Shown piece by piece: positions 1 to 9,467 of a DNA stretch of 64,000 bases (positions within the stretch are counted from its first letter, which is position 1; every line of letters begins with the position of its first letter). A model generated the notes under the pieces. It was not told where the DNA came from and ran no database searches. It saw only the letters and a list, made by a program, of their open reading frames with translations. A program made the position numbers and the translations under genes. Origin of the DNA: Pseudanabaena sp. Chao 1811 (lineage in GTDB: Bacteria > Cyanobacteriota > Cyanobacteriia > Pseudanabaenales > Pseudanabaenaceae); contig NZ_CP101416.1 in assembly GCF_027942295.1 (NCBI RefSeq), positions 1,488,001 to 1,552,000 of the forward strand, read 5' to 3'.

Positions 1-1289
1 AGCGCCAGCCTTACCACCCGCACCGCCTGCTCCTCACTCTCCACCAACTCCAACATCAAAGCTAGAGATTCTGTCCAGTCTAAATAGTTAAGATAGCTAT
101 GTTGAAGCTTGAGATCACTAAGATTAGGGAGTAATGGCAATAGATACTCAGCCGCATAATATTCCTGAATTAATTGATGTCGAAACTCGATTTCTTCATT
201 AGTACCTACAAGTTTTACTTGAATAAGATGATGCTTTAATAAATCTTTAAGCCATTGCTGAGCATAGTCCCTTGGTTTATCAAACTTCTCTCGCTCTAAA
301 AACTGAGTTAAAATATCCACAGATTCAGATCGAGGCATACTCAAGCGTAAACCGTCAGGACGATCTTGAGGCATCATCGCAAAAGCTAATTGCGGTAATA
401 ACTTAGACCACCATGATCGCGATTGTTCTGAAACTGGGATATGTTCCTTGAGCTTGCCATCATAGAGATTTGCAAAATCCCTAAAAGCCGATCCTAAGTT
501 GGCGGGAACTCTGCCATTTATTTTAAAAACATCGCATAGCATCGATAGGAGTAAAGGCGTATCTCCAAACTGGCGGAGGCGATTGCCTAATTGCTGCAAC
601 ATTTGATTGCCTTGCTCTGGCAAACGCATATGGACAAACTGACGCATTTGCGAATCATTCAATGGCAGCATTTCCAGTTTCTTCTCAATTCCCAGATCTC
701 CGCCCACCCCCAACATCCTTGTTGTAAAAATCATGGGAGTATCAGGATTTGTTTCTCGCAAAGTTAAGATGTCCTGCCTTGCATGATCATCAGCAGGTAA
801 CTCATTCACCCCATCAACCAATAACAGTAATTTGCCCTCAAACAAAAGAGCATCAATTGTTTCCTCATCTAACCTGAGTTTATGCGCTCTAAAAAAATCC
901 TTAATCAAAGCTAAGTAAGAAGTGCGCCAAGATCGCAACTCAATCAAGACAGGAATTAACGATGCTTCACCATCTATTACTTTTTGCGCCTCATCCACAA
1001 GCATTTTTTGGAGAGCCGTTGACTTACCAGATCCCGGTTTACCGACCAACAATACTTTTTCAGAAGCGTACTTACGGATGCCGTCAAGTACAGGAAACGT
1101 CTCAATCTTGGGCTTTTCTGGTTCAAAATTTTGCGATTCTTGACGCTCGTTTTTCTCCTCTAAGGTCTGCACCATCAAGCCAAAATCAAACAGATCGGTT
1201 GCATCGGTTTGAGTATAACAATCCTGCGATCGCTCGTATTTGCTAACAAGCGACTTTAAATACCCGTCAAAACAAATTTCTGTACTCAT
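1..1289 (-). CDS. NACHT-type STAND NTPase (3' end beyond window)
   Basis: Reading the minus strand from the ATG at 1289 gives 429 open codons to the window edge, so the C-terminus is missing. A short N-terminal segment (residues 1-66) precedes a P-loop NTPase domain with Walker A GKPGSGKS at residues 83-90 and a Walker B LLLVDGVNELP near 147-157, the typical NACHT arrangement. Downstream sequence is alpha-helical and resembles the winged-helix and superhelical part of cyanobacterial NACHT proteins. Such proteins are ATP-driven oligomerising switches; bacterial relatives include phage sensors (established for the family), while the role here is inferred. The effector or sensor region that would normally follow lies outside the window. 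No operon partner is visible; the next gene is co-directional but separated by a strong terminator hairpin. Confidence 0.8.
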   Translation of the reverse strand, partial: MSTEICFDGYLKSLVSKYERSQDCYTQTDATDLFDFGLMVQTLEEKNERQESQNFEPEKPKIETFPVLDGIRKYASEKVLLVGKPGSGKSTALQKMLVDEAQKVIDGEASLIPVLIELRSWRTSYLALIKDFFRAHKLRLDEETIDALLFEGKLLLLVDGVNELPADDHARQDILTLRETNPDTPMIFTTRMLGVGGDLGIEKKLEMLPLNDSQMRQFVHMRLPEQGNQMLQQLGNRLRQFGDTPLLLSMLCDVFKINGRVPANLGSAFRDFANLYDGKLKEHIPVSEQSRSWWSKLLPQLAFAMMPQDRPDGLRLSMPRSESVDILTQFLEREKFDKPRDYAQQWLKDLLKHHLIQVKLVGTNEEIEFRHQLIQEYYAAEYLLPLLPNLSDLKLQHSYLNYLDWTESLALMLELVESEEQAVRVVRLA

Positions 1290-1364
1290 GCCCTAGCTAC
1301 CGAAAATAGCGGCAAAATCTTGGCTTTATAATAGCTTTTCCACACCAAAAATAAAATATATACC

Positions 1365-1405
1365 AAAAAGAGAGGTGTGGCACTATTTGCCACACCTCTC
1401 TTTTT
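1365..1405. terminator. Hairpin terminator after the FecR gene
   Basis: A perfect 17-bp stem (arms 1365-1381 and 1389-1405) has a 7-nt loop, with A-rich and T-rich ends on both strands. It lies just downstream of the minus-strand FecR gene and upstream of the NACHT gene, and so separates their transcripts. Confidence 0.8.
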
Positions 1406-1412
1406 GAATAAA

Positions 1413-2456
1413 TTAGAATGGGAAGCTAGGTAAACTAGGAATAGGAATACTAGGTGTAGGAATTCCGGGAATTGAGATTGGGAAATTCACATTGGGGAAG
1501 AGACCATTAAAGACATCTCTAACTTTATTGATTCCGGGGATTTGATTTGTGAAACCTTGGAATAAATTCCCTTGCAATAGATTGACAAACTCATTTTCAG
1601 TGAGCTTTTGGATGATGCCCAAATCACCAGTTTGAGCCACCTCAATCTTCTCACCCGACTTCAAAACTACTTCATCGCTTGCTTGAGCAGGTTGAGACTT
1701 GGAGTCAACAGGTTTATTCCCTGAACTGTTGGGAACTGGAGAAGGAGTAGCTTGGGGCTTAGGTGTCGGAGAGTTCTTAACTGTATTTGGAACACTAACA
1801 TTAGGTTTCTGCACCTGATTGGATGTGGGCGATGTTGTCGTCGTAGGCTTATCCGTTGGTTTGGTATTAGGCTTATCACTATCATCAAATAAAGGCTTTG
1901 GATTACGCTTTACGACTACTTCGCCTTCTAAAACCTTGACCTGTTGATTGCCTGACTCATCTACTTCCAATAAGTAAGTCGTTCCCCTCACCCCTGTCGT
2001 AATTCCTGAAGAGCAAGCATTGATTGCTCCATTAACTAAAATCGTGCCACGGCTCAGTTGGGCGCATTGCCCAATTCTCAATACTGAATTTGCCGATAGT
2101 CTTGCCACGGCTCCTGTATTAAATAAAAGCGCAGTTCTAGAATTGCCAGTGCGAACTTGTTGGCTGGCACTGGCGACATCATTAACGTAGGCTTGCTGGT
2201 TTTGAATAAAAACCTGATTGCCATCCAGAATTTCCTGCACCGTAGCTTGCGTAGACTGGGCGGATACAGGCGCTAATTGGGGCATGGCTAATGCAAAAAT
2301 ACATAGCCCTGCACAGAAAAAGGCAATTCGCTTTGGCTGAAAAGTCAGTCTCCAGAAACCCTGTGGAAAACCCTGTGGAAAAGTCCGATAAAAAGCCTGT
2401 GGAATATCTTTGCCAAAAGTTTTGGAAAAAGATTTTAAAAGATTCCATAAAAACAT
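1413..2456 (-). CDS. FecR-domain exported or membrane-anchored protein
   Basis: The protein has a hydrophobic export or anchor segment (about residues 43-60 from this start), then a FecR-type domain containing the TGNSRTALLF...SVLRIG...GTTYLLEV core. A long Pro/Thr/Ser-rich linker and a C-terminal region of short Ile/Pro repeats follow. FecR domains in cyanobacteria are usually periplasmic or cell-wall sensory or structural modules; no sigma factor or TonB receptor lies beside it, so classical iron regulation is not supported. I chose the ATG at 2456 because GGAG lies 9-10 nt upstream. The longer frame to 2540 would leave only 13 bp before the divergent ABC gene. The N-terminal region encodes a tandem FPQGFPQGF motif. 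Function is unknown beyond the domain. Confidence 0.7.
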   Translation of the reverse strand: MFLWNLLKSFSKTFGKDIPQAFYRTFPQGFPQGFWRLTFQPKRIAFFCAGLCIFALAMPQLAPVSAQSTQATVQEILDGNQVFIQNQQAYVNDVASASQQVRTGNSRTALLFNTGAVARLSANSVLRIGQCAQLSRGTILVNGAINACSSGITTGVRGTTYLLEVDESGNQQVKVLEGEVVVKRNPKPLFDDSDKPNTKPTDKPTTTTSPTSNQVQKPNVSVPNTVKNSPTPKPQATPSPVPNSSGNKPVDSKSQPAQASDEVVLKSGEKIEVAQTGDLGIIQKLTENEFVNLLQGNLFQGFTNQIPGINKVRDVFNGLFPNVNFPISIPGIPTPSIPIPSLPSFPF

Positions 2457-2553
2457 ATGTGGTTGTTCTCCATAATTAAGCTTGAGAAAGGGTTTAATTA
2501 ATTGAAGGCTGCGTCCCAATTTCTCGATCGCTAATCGCAAAGACAGTTACATT

Positions 2554-3330
2554 ATGCAAAAGGTTTCAGCAACATCCGAGGTACTCACCAACAGTGGGTT
2601 GATTTCCACCGATCAGGTGAGTTATCAAACTAAATTTCGCACACTTTTGACAAATATTTCGGTAGCGATCGCCCAAGGTAGCAAAACTGCGCTAATTGGC
2701 GCAACAGGATCGGGCAAAACCACATTCTTGAGGATGCTCAATCGTTTAGTCGATCCCTCCGTCGGCACAATCACTCTCAATGGCAAAAATATTCAAGATA
2801 TCCCCATTCAAACTCTGCGGCGACGAGTAATGCTCATACCACAGGAACCAAGCCTATTAGGAATGTCAGTTACAGAAGCCCTTAGCTATCCTTTGCGCTT
2901 ACAAAACTTTCCAACTAGCGAAATTGAATCGCGTGTCCAGAAATGGGGTGAGAAATTGCAGATTGATCGCAAGTTACTCAATCGCTCAGAGCTAGAGCTA
3001 TCCCTCGGTCAAAGACAATGGATTGCGATCGCCAGAGCTTTCATTATGGAACCAGAGGTACTTTTGCTAGATGAACCAACTTCAGCTTTAGATCGGGGTT
3101 TATCCCACTTGTTATTAGATATCTTGACAGAGTCAACTCGTTTGCCCCAGCCCATGACCGTAGTAATGATCAATCATCAACTCGATCTAGTCCAACCGTG
3201 GTGCGATCGGCTAATTTGCTTACATCAAGGTGAACTAGTCCAAGATGCAGAAGCAGCAGAGATTAATTGGCAAGAAATTGATAATTTATTAAGGCGAAAT
3301 CTAACCCCAGAACCAGACGATTGGGAGTAA
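2554..3330 (+). CDS. ABC transporter ATP-binding protein
   Basis: All ATPase motifs are present: Walker A GATGSGKT (residues 49-56), Q-loop IPQEPS, signature LSLGQRQ (a variant of LSGGQ), Walker B VLLLDEPTSALD and switch His in MINHQ. At 258 residues it is a stand-alone cytoplasmic nucleotide-binding subunit of an importer or exporter. No permease gene is adjacent, so the substrate cannot be inferred. The sequence type resembles short ATPases such as the FetA/YbbL or phosphate-type groups, but I cannot separate these. It is divergent from the FecR gene, with about 100 bp between the preferred starts. Confidence 0.8.
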   Translation: MQKVSATSEVLTNSGLISTDQVSYQTKFRTLLTNISVAIAQGSKTALIGATGSGKTTFLRMLNRLVDPSVGTITLNGKNIQDIPIQTLRRRVMLIPQEPSLLGMSVTEALSYPLRLQNFPTSEIESRVQKWGEKLQIDRKLLNRSELELSLGQRQWIAIARAFIMEPEVLLLDEPTSALDRGLSHLLLDILTESTRLPQPMTVVMINHQLDLVQPWCDRLICLHQGELVQDAEAAEINWQEIDNLLRRNLTPEPDDWE

Positions 3331-3344
3331 GCAATCAAAAAATC

Positions 3345-4352
3345 TTATCCGATCTGATAGGTTTGATTTCTACCTAGCTCTTTAGCGCGATACAACGCAT
3401 AGTCTGCCGAGGTTAGCAAAATTGATGGTTGCGAATCAATCTTTGGAATTAAAGCCGTTACCCCCATACTCAAAGTCACAAACTCACTAACAGCAGAATC
3501 CTCATGGGGCAGCTTTAACTCTAATAACTTGTTCCGAATTGCCTCTGCAACTAGCATTGATCCTTCGATGTCTGTATTCGGCAATACTAATACAAATTCT
3601 TCCCCTCCATAACGTGCTGCCAAATCCGCAGGACGACGTACCGATTGTTTGATCAAGTGCGAAACTTTGCGTAAGCAATCATCCCCCGCAATATGCCCAT
3701 AGGTATCGTTGTAGTTTTTAAAGAAATCAATATCACACATGATCAAAGACAAAGGTTGCCTTTCCCGCGCCAATCTTTGCCATTCCTGTTCGAGATATTC
3801 ATCAAAACATCTACGATTGGCGAGCTGTGTTAGACCATCTAAGTTAACTAGTCTTTCTAATTTCGCATTGGCTTCTTGCAGAAGTGTTTCCGCAATAATT
3901 CGACTATTGATTTCTTGCTTTAGGCGTTCATTTTGCTCTTGTAGCTGTCTTTGCAGCCTTCGCAATGTGAGTTGATTCTCAACCCTTGCTAGCACTTCGG
4001 CAATTTGAAAAGGCTTAGTAATATAGTCCACACCACCAACGGCAAAAGCTTGTACCTTATCTAAAACCTCATCACGAGCGCTAATGAAAATCACAGGAAC
4101 ATCACGGGTGCGATCGCTAGACTTTAGCTCTTGACAGACCTGAAACCCATTGATATTTGGCATATTAATATCTAAAAGAACCAAATCAGGCAATTGTTCC
4201 TTGGCATTGGATAATGCTGCTGCTCCATCGGGTACACCATGCGCGTCATAACCTTTACGGGCTAGCATGGTTAACAGCAGTTGTAGATTAGGAGGTGTAT
4301 CATCTACAACTAAGATGTACTCTTTCTTTGGGATGGCTTCAAGCAGTTGCAT
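3345..4352 (-). CDS. Response regulator with GGDEF diguanylate cyclase domain
   Basis: A PleD-like architecture makes cyclic di-GMP from GTP under phosphorelay control. An N-terminal receiver domain (about residues 10-125) has the acidic pair in VVDD, phospho-acceptor Asp61 in VLLDINMP and conserved Lys113 in TKP. A coiled-coil linker (about 130-160) leads to a GGDEF domain with an intact GGEEF active site. The RPAD motif five residues before GGEEF matches the RxxD inhibitory site, so product feedback is likely. The start was moved to the ATG at 4352 because the longer frame begins at a TTG and adds a Cys-rich tail without homology. The partner histidine kinase is not in the window. The stop lies 15 bp from the convergent ABC ATPase stop. 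Confidence 0.9.
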   Translation of the reverse strand: MQLLEAIPKKEYILVVDDTPPNLQLLLTMLARKGYDAHGVPDGAAALSNAKEQLPDLVLLDINMPNINGFQVCQELKSSDRTRDVPVIFISARDEVLDKVQAFAVGGVDYITKPFQIAEVLARVENQLTLRRLQRQLQEQNERLKQEINSRIIAETLLQEANAKLERLVNLDGLTQLANRRCFDEYLEQEWQRLARERQPLSLIMCDIDFFKNYNDTYGHIAGDDCLRKVSHLIKQSVRRPADLAARYGGEEFVLVLPNTDIEGSMLVAEAIRNKLLELKLPHEDSAVSEFVTLSMGVTALIPKIDSQPSILLTSADYALYRAKELGRNQTYQIG

Positions 4353-4741
4353 TTTGCTATCATCAGGACATCTTGGACATTTGGAGCGCAATACTAAATA
4401 TCAATGTAATTTATCAATGTATAGTTTTGTTCGAGGCTTTTGGGAAGTCAGTCAATCTACCCCCTATATTATTGAAACATGTGAAACATGCAGATAATTC
4501 AATTACTTATTAATTAATCGCTTTAATTGCCCACAAAGTTACATATCTACTTTTAGTTGTCCTGTTTAGTAAACTGTAAACTATTTTTACCTGAAAAATT
4601 GTATAGGTAATATATATACTCATTACAATCTTACTTCACTGGCGTTTGCCATATCAGTTAAGATACACACTATACAGCGATTTTCAATTTGCCTACGCCA
4701 AATTGAAAAATCAAAAACTTTTTTATTCACCGTGTTTTCTA
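4353..4741. other. Intergenic region upstream of the carboxysome locus
   Basis: This AT-rich stretch of 389 bp contains no supported gene. It must carry the promoters of the divergent response regulator and ccmO. A perfect tandem 9-mer TGAAACATG occurs at 4473-4481 and 4482-4490 and could be an operator, but there is no independent evidence. The in-frame extension of ccmO to 4646 lacks family similarity and is not accepted as coding. Confidence 0.5.
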
Positions 4742-5488
4742 ATGTCTAGTAGTGCATCTCAAAGAATTGATCTCTCAGGAAGTGCTTTGGGAATGGTCTC
4801 AACTATTAGTTTTCCTGCAATTGTTGGTACGGCTGACATGATGCTCAAATCTGCGACTGTACGGCTAGTCGGTTATGAAAAAGTCGGGAATGGATTTTGT
4901 ACAGCGATTATCCGAGGTCAAATTACTGATGTCAGGATGGCAGTAGAAGCTGGAGCCGAAACTGCTAAGGAGTTTGGACAATTAGTTTCTACGATTGTGA
5001 TTCCGCGCCCCTACCCAAATTTGGAGGCAATTTTACCAATTAGTAGTCGTCTGAGTCAGTTAACCGATGGACGCTATAGTCGTCTTAGTAACCAAGCGAT
5101 CGGGCTACTTGAAACCCGTGGATTTCCTGCAATGGTGGGGGCTGCCGATATGATGCTGAAATCAGCAGATGTACATCTCGCTGGCTATGAAACCATTGGG
5201 GCAGGTTTATGTACTGCAATTATTCGGGGCAATGTCGCAGATGTGGCGATCGCGATCGAAGCAGGTATGTATGAAGCTGAGCGCATCGGAGAATTCCATA
5301 CCCTGATGATTATTCCTCGTCCCCTTGATGATCTCGAAGAAACATTACCAACTTCCGAATATTGGATTGAAACCCCAGTGCCTGTAAATATTCCGATGAT
5401 TGCTCTCCAAGAACAAGAGAGGGAATTAGTCCAATTACCAAACTTAGAGATTGCTGAAGTAGAAACTATTTCCATAGGCGAGCGCTAG
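4742..5488 (+). CDS. ccmO: CcmO, tandem-BMC carboxysome shell protein
   Basis: Two bacterial microcompartment (BMC) domains lie in tandem: about residues 17-100 (FPAIVGTADMMLKSATV...GYEKVG) and about 120-205 (FPAMVGAADMMLKSADV...GYETIG). They are joined by a short linker and followed by an acidic tail of about 40 residues. This is the CcmO architecture, a pseudohexamer-forming shell component required for beta-carboxysome closure. The ATG at 4742 gives 248 residues and begins just before the first BMC fold. A longer frame from 4646 adds 32 unrelated residues. In many species ccmO sits at the end of the ccm cluster; here it precedes ccmK on the same strand with a gap of nearly 600 bp, so it may have its own promoter. 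Confidence 0.93.
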   Translation: MSSSASQRIDLSGSALGMVSTISFPAIVGTADMMLKSATVRLVGYEKVGNGFCTAIIRGQITDVRMAVEAGAETAKEFGQLVSTIVIPRPYPNLEAILPISSRLSQLTDGRYSRLSNQAIGLLETRGFPAMVGAADMMLKSADVHLAGYETIGAGLCTAIIRGNVADVAIAIEAGMYEAERIGEFHTLMIIPRPLDDLEETLPTSEYWIETPVPVNIPMIALQEQERELVQLPNLEIAEVETISIGER

Positions 5489-6077
5489 ATTTGCGAAAAA
5501 AACAAGTTCATAGCTTAGCCTTGAATATTTGCCTAATATTTGCCTTTAACCGATCAGCGATCCCCAATTACCAAACTAAACTTATTTGCAAACAAGCAAT
5601 TCCTTCAAATCATCTAAATAAGCCACCTTTATATGCACTATTTAGATTTATCATGACGGCTTATATTGTCAAATGTACCGCCACTAGTTATCGTAGATAT
5701 AAAGATAGAGTTGAATATATTTATCATATTCATTTTCTTTGATTATTCAGATTTAGAATGGCTATGTCTGTAGTAATAAATACTTATACATAATATTTAT
5801 AGATTCTTTTATAAATTTTATAGATAGGTAATTACTACTAACAAGTCAGAAAATATCTGTAATTTAGCTGCGAGAAGCTAGCTGCATTAAGTCAGCTACA
5901 AAAGTGCGCCGAACGTCATCTCATTTTTATTTTGTATTAAAAATTTGAAATTTGATGTTTTAAGCGAACCGATCGTAGCTAAGATCAATAGTTGCGCTCG
6001 TGCATCTACATATGATTGATAGATAAACCGCGAGAACTTCAGTTTTTTAGAGAGTCGTAAGGACACTGGCTTAAATT
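5489..6077. other. 589-bp gap between ccmO and ccmK
   Basis: The region is AT-rich and I see no convincing gene. A TTG-initiated frame at 5491-5742 lacks a ribosome site and protein-like composition. The gap is long for a within-operon spacer and probably holds the promoter of the ccmK-ccmN unit. No clear terminator hairpin follows ccmO. Confidence 0.45.
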
Positions 6078-6386
6078 ATGCCGATCGCTATTGGAATGAT
6101 CGAGACTAGAGGCTTCCCCGCAATTGTAGAAGCGGCGGATGCCATGGTCAAAGCTGCTCGCGTTACCCTTGTGGGTTACGAAAAAATCGGTAGTGGGCGG
6201 GTTACAGTCATTATCAGAGGTGATATCTCTGAGGTGAAAGCATCCATCGCTGCTGGAGTTGAAGGTGCAAACCGAGTGAATGGGGGCGAAGTAGTTTCGA
6301 CTCATACCATTGCTCGACCACACGAAAACTTAGAGTATGTCCTACCAATTCGTTATACGCGAGAAGTAGAGCAATTTGCTTTTTAG
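6078..6386 (+). CDS. ccmK: CcmK carboxysome shell hexamer (CcmK1-like)
   Basis: A single BMC-domain protein of 102 residues forms the hexameric tiles of the carboxysome facets. Sequence from [23 protein letters not shown] through the [15 protein letters not shown] block is the canonical CcmK1/CcmK2 fold, including the GSGRV pore region ([10 protein letters not shown]). The RGFP variant, the ANRVNGGEV segment and the short tail ending EQFAF match CcmK1-type paralogues better than CcmK2. It lies 114 bp before a second, nearly identical ccmK, and the pair presumably mix in the shell. No strong Shine-Dalgarno is close to the ATG; an AAGGA lies about 15 nt upstream. Confidence 0.95.
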   Translation: MPIAIGMIETRGFPAIVEAADAMVKAARVTLVGYEKIGSGRVTVIIRGDISEVKASIAAGVEGANRVNGGEVVSTHTIARPHENLEYVLPIRYTREVEQFAF

Positions 6387-6500
6387 ACTTGTTTTATTTT
6401 GTTGCTTTTTCTGATTGTCTCAAAAAGACCCTCAAAAAACAGTATCGAAAGACTAAATTTTCATTAATTTCATTATTTATTTCTTAGGAGAACATGAATT

Positions 6501-6842
6501 ATGGCGATCGCAGTAGGAATGATTGAAACCCTTGGTTTCCCTGCCGTTGTAGAAGCAGCTGATGCTATGGTTAAAGCTGCTCGCGTTACCTTAGTTGGTT
6601 ACGAAAAGATCGGTAGTGGTCGTGTGACCGTTATCGTTCGTGGCGATGTCTCCGAAGTCCAAGCTTCAGTAGCCGCAGGTACTGATTCCGTAAAGCGCGT
6701 CAACGGCGGACAAGTTCTTTCCACACACATCATTGCGCGTCCTCACGAAAACCTCGAATACGTTCTACCAATTCGCTACACCGAAGAAGTCGAGCAGTTC
6801 CGTGACAATGTAAACTCCATTCGTCCTATCAACCGCCCATAG
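6501..6842 (+). CDS. ccmK: CcmK carboxysome shell hexamer (CcmK2-like)
   Basis: This is the second BMC-domain shell protein (113 residues) in tandem. The core is almost identical to the preceding gene but carries [12 protein letters not shown] and [17 protein letters not shown], and a longer tail ending in NSIRPINRP, as in CcmK2. It forms the bulk facet hexamer, with the GSGRV pore loop thought to pass bicarbonate and RuBP (family knowledge). A TTAGGAG Shine-Dalgarno lies 10 nt before the ATG, so it is probably translated better than its neighbour. It is followed after 106 bp by ccmL on the same strand. Confidence 0.96.
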   Translation: MAIAVGMIETLGFPAVVEAADAMVKAARVTLVGYEKIGSGRVTVIVRGDVSEVQASVAAGTDSVKRVNGGQVLSTHIIARPHENLEYVLPIRYTEEVEQFRDNVNSIRPINRP

Positions 6843-6948
6843 TATGGGGCTTAACTAGCGCGATCGCTAGAAATCGCTGGTTTGTCTGCTCAAATTTTGG
6901 CATCTCGCATTTTCATTTCATTCATTCTGTAAACGTACTTATAACAAT

Positions 6949-7257
6949 ATGCAAATTGCTAGAGTTTGCGGTACGGTCGTCAGTACCTACAAAGAGCCTA
7001 ATCTATCTGGAAGCAAGTTTCTGCTCTTGCAGCTTGTCGATCTCCAAGGACAGTTACTTTCAGATTACGAAGTGGCAACAGATACTGTCGGTGCTGGCGT
7101 AGATGAATGGGTGCTATTTACTCGTGGGAGTGGCGCAAGGCAGGTACAAGGCAGTGAAAATCGTCCGATTGATGCGGCTGTTGTCGCCATCATTGATACC
7201 GTTAGCCTCAGCGATCGCACTCTCTACAGCAAAAAGTACAATGAAAGAATGCAATAG
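6949..7257 (+). CDS. ccmL: CcmL carboxysome vertex pentamer
   Basis: This 102-residue protein of the CcmL/EutN family forms pentamers that cap the vertices of the icosahedral shell. The opening MQIARVCGTVVSTYKEPNL, the central VGAGVDEWVLFTRGSGAR pore segment and the C-terminal AAVVAIIDTVS are diagnostic. Length matches the family. It lies between ccmK2 and ccmM on the same strand, as in other beta-cyanobacteria, and is likely co-transcribed with them. No unusual features were seen. Confidence 0.96.
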   Translation: MQIARVCGTVVSTYKEPNLSGSKFLLLQLVDLQGQLLSDYEVATDTVGAGVDEWVLFTRGSGARQVQGSENRPIDAAVVAIIDTVSLSDRTLYSKKYNERMQ

Positions 7258-7402
7258 AGATATTCAACGATTAGCGCTAGATAAGTAAAAAGTTCTCCGA
7301 CGTTGTAGCTTAAGTTGTTATTTGGAGGTGTGCTTTTGAGCCACTAATCATCTTGACTTTGATATTCAAGATATTAGTAAGCCTTAAAAGTACAGATTCA
7401 CT

Positions 7403-9460
7403 ATGGTAGTTCGTAGCTTTGCTGCCCCCCCTACACCTTGGTCTAGGAATTTGGCAGAACCCAAAATTGATCCATCCGCCTACGTTCATTCTTTTTCCAA
7501 TCTAATTGGCGACGTTCACATCGGCGCAAATGTTTTGATTGCCCCAGGTACGTCAATCCGTGCAGATGAGGGCAATCCTTTTCATATTGGTAATAGTACA
7601 AACGTTCAGGATGGTGTTGTCATTCATGGTTTGGAAAAAGGTCGCGTGGTTGGCGATGACGGGAAAGAATATTCCGTCTGGATCGGCGATAGTACCTCCA
7701 TCACGCACATGGCTCTGATTCATGGACCAGCCTATGTTGGCAACAATTGCTTTATTGGGTTCCGTTCCACAGTGTTTAATGCCAGAGTCGGTGACGGCTG
7801 CATTATTTCCTTACATGCTCTTGTCCAAGATGTAGAAATTCCTGCTGGTAAATATGTTCCTTCTGGTGCAGTGATTACAACGCAGCAACAAGCCGATCTG
7901 CTACCAAATGTGCGGGAATCAGACCAAAACTTTGCGAGTCATGTTGTCGGTATCAACGATTCCTTGAGACAGGGGTATCGCTGTGCTGCTGATATTGCCT
8001 GCATTACACCGATTCGCCAGCAGCAAGAGAAATCACCACAACCAAGCAGAAATTCTGCGTCAGGTTTTAATAAACAGCTTAATACGCAAATTAATAAGCC
8101 AAACTCTAATCAAATTTCTAATCAAATTAATCACAATCTTACCGATATAAACGCAGAGAGGAATGGATCTATGGCTGGGGATTTAGCGCAGCAAATACGA
8201 CAACTTTTAGGTCAGGGCTATCATGTGGCAGTGGAGTACGCAGATGTACGTCGCTTCCGCAGTGGCTCTTGGCAATCTCATGCTATTCCACATACATCTG
8301 AAGCTTCAACAGTAATTGCTGCTGTACAAGCTGCTTTAGTAGAAAATGAAGGTGAATATGTTCGCTTGGTTGCGGTTGACCCCAAGGCAAAGCGTCGTGT
8401 TTCCGAAACTATTATTCAACGTCCCAGTGATAAAGCAGCAGTAATCAGCAATGCTGCACCTAGTACCAGCAATGGTAGTGCGCCTAAAGCGACCAACGGT
8501 TTTGCGGCTAGTGCTAACAGTGCTGATATTGCGGGTCAAGTTCGTCAACTTTTGGCTCAGGGCTATCGCATTAGTACAGAATATGCCGATGCTCGTCGCT
8601 TCCGTTCCGCTGCATGGCAAACTGGTCCTGCGATCGATGCCTCCAATGAATCCAGTGTAATTGCTGCCTTAAATAGCATTCTTGCTGAACATGAAGGCGA
8701 ATATGTACGTTTAGTTGGTGTTGATCCTAAAGCTAAGCGTCGCGTAGTCGAAACTATCATTCAACGTGCTGATAGCCAAGCTGTAAGTATTGGTCAATCG
8801 AATAGCAATGGTGCAACGGCAAGTTTCACTACTTCTCGCGCTAATGGTAATGGCGTTACAACTGGAGATGTTGCATCTACTGTCGGTCAACTTTTGGCTC
8901 AAGGTCATCGCATTAGTGTAGAACATGCGGATGAGCGCCATTTCCGTACTACTTCTTGGCAGACTCTTCCTGCGATTACCGCTAATAGTCCAGCCGCTGC
9001 GATCGCTGCTTTAGAAAATTACATCGCCGAATATAGTGACGAATATGTGCGTCTTGTTGGTGTAGACACCAAGGCAAAGCGCCGTGTTGTCGAACTGCTA
9101 GTACATCGTCCCGGTGGTCAGCCCGTCGCTCCAACCCGCACTGCGGTAAAGGTCAGCAACTCTAGTAACAGCTCCTATGGTGGTGGTGCTGGCAGAATTA
9201 GTGGAGATATGTTGTCACGCATTCGTCAACTTTTGTCTCAGGGATACCGTATTGGCACTGAACATGCCGATGAGCGCCATTTCCGCACTAGTTCTTGGTT
9301 TAGCTGTTCACCGATCACTGCTTCTAATGAGTCAGAAGTAATTCGTGCTTTAGAGGCTTGCCTTGATGAGCATGGTGATGAGTATGTGCGCTTGCTAGGC
9401 ATTGATCCTAAAGCTAAGCGTCGTGTATTTGAAGGCATCATTCAACGTCCTGCAAAGTAA
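7403..9460 (+). CDS. ccmM: CcmM carboxysome scaffold, gamma-carbonic anhydrase plus four SSUL domains
   Basis: CcmM condenses Rubisco and recruits CcmN and the shell. Residues about 15-200 form a left-handed beta-helix gamma-carbonic anhydrase domain. The zinc ligands His75, His102 and His107 are all present, as is the Cys194/Cys200 pair that forms an activating disulfide in thermophilic CcmM, so the enzyme is probably active. An Asn/Gln-rich linker (about 207-256) leads to four Rubisco-small-subunit-like repeats of about 85 residues, each with a [17 protein letters not shown]-type block; Ser/Asn/Gly-rich linkers separate them. Most cyanobacteria have three to five such repeats. An in-frame ATG with its own Shine-Dalgarno at 8171 should produce the short all-SSUL isoform. 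No second carbonic anhydrase gene (ccaA) is nearby. Confidence 0.96.
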   Translation: MVVRSFAAPPTPWSRNLAEPKIDPSAYVHSFSNLIGDVHIGANVLIAPGTSIRADEGNPFHIGNSTNVQDGVVIHGLEKGRVVGDDGKEYSVWIGDSTSITHMALIHGPAYVGNNCFIGFRSTVFNARVGDGCIISLHALVQDVEIPAGKYVPSGAVITTQQQADLLPNVRESDQNFASHVVGINDSLRQGYRCAADIACITPIRQQQEKSPQPSRNSASGFNKQLNTQINKPNSNQISNQINHNLTDINAERNGSMAGDLAQQIRQLLGQGYHVAVEYADVRRFRSGSWQSHAIPHTSEASTVIAAVQAALVENEGEYVRLVAVDPKAKRRVSETIIQRPSDKAAVISNAAPSTSNGSAPKATNGFAASANSADIAGQVRQLLAQGYRISTEYADARRFRSAAWQTGPAIDASNESSVIAALNSILAEHEGEYVRLVGVDPKAKRRVVETIIQRADSQAVSIGQSNSNGATASFTTSRANGNGVTTGDVASTVGQLLAQGHRISVEHADERHFRTTSWQTLPAITANSPAAAIAALENYIAEYSDEYVRLVGVDTKAKRRVVELLVHRPGGQPVAPTRTAVKVSNSSNSSYGGGAGRISGDMLSRIRQLLSQGYRIGTEHADERHFRTSSWFSCSPITASNESEVIRALEACLDEHGDEYVRLLGIDPKAKRRVFEGIIQRPAK
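8155..8173 (+). promoter_or_regulatory. Internal ribosome site and start for the short CcmM isoform
   Basis: AGAGAGGA at 8155-8162 lies 8 nt before an in-frame ATG (8171-8173, codon 257) exactly at the start of the first SSUL repeat. Translation from here gives a 429-residue protein with four SSUL repeats and no carbonic anhydrase domain. This is equivalent to the M35 form known from other cyanobacteria, where it arises by internal initiation. Confidence 0.75.
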
Positions 9461-9467
9461 CGTTTTT

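Noticed and set aside
4646-4741. In-frame N-terminal extension of ccmO
   Set aside because: The 32 residues have no BMC-like sequence and the ATG at 4742 fits the family start.
5491-5742. 83-codon TTG-initiated frame between ccmO and ccmK
   Set aside because: No ribosome site, unusual composition and no family pattern; it probably occurs by chance in AT-rich DNA.
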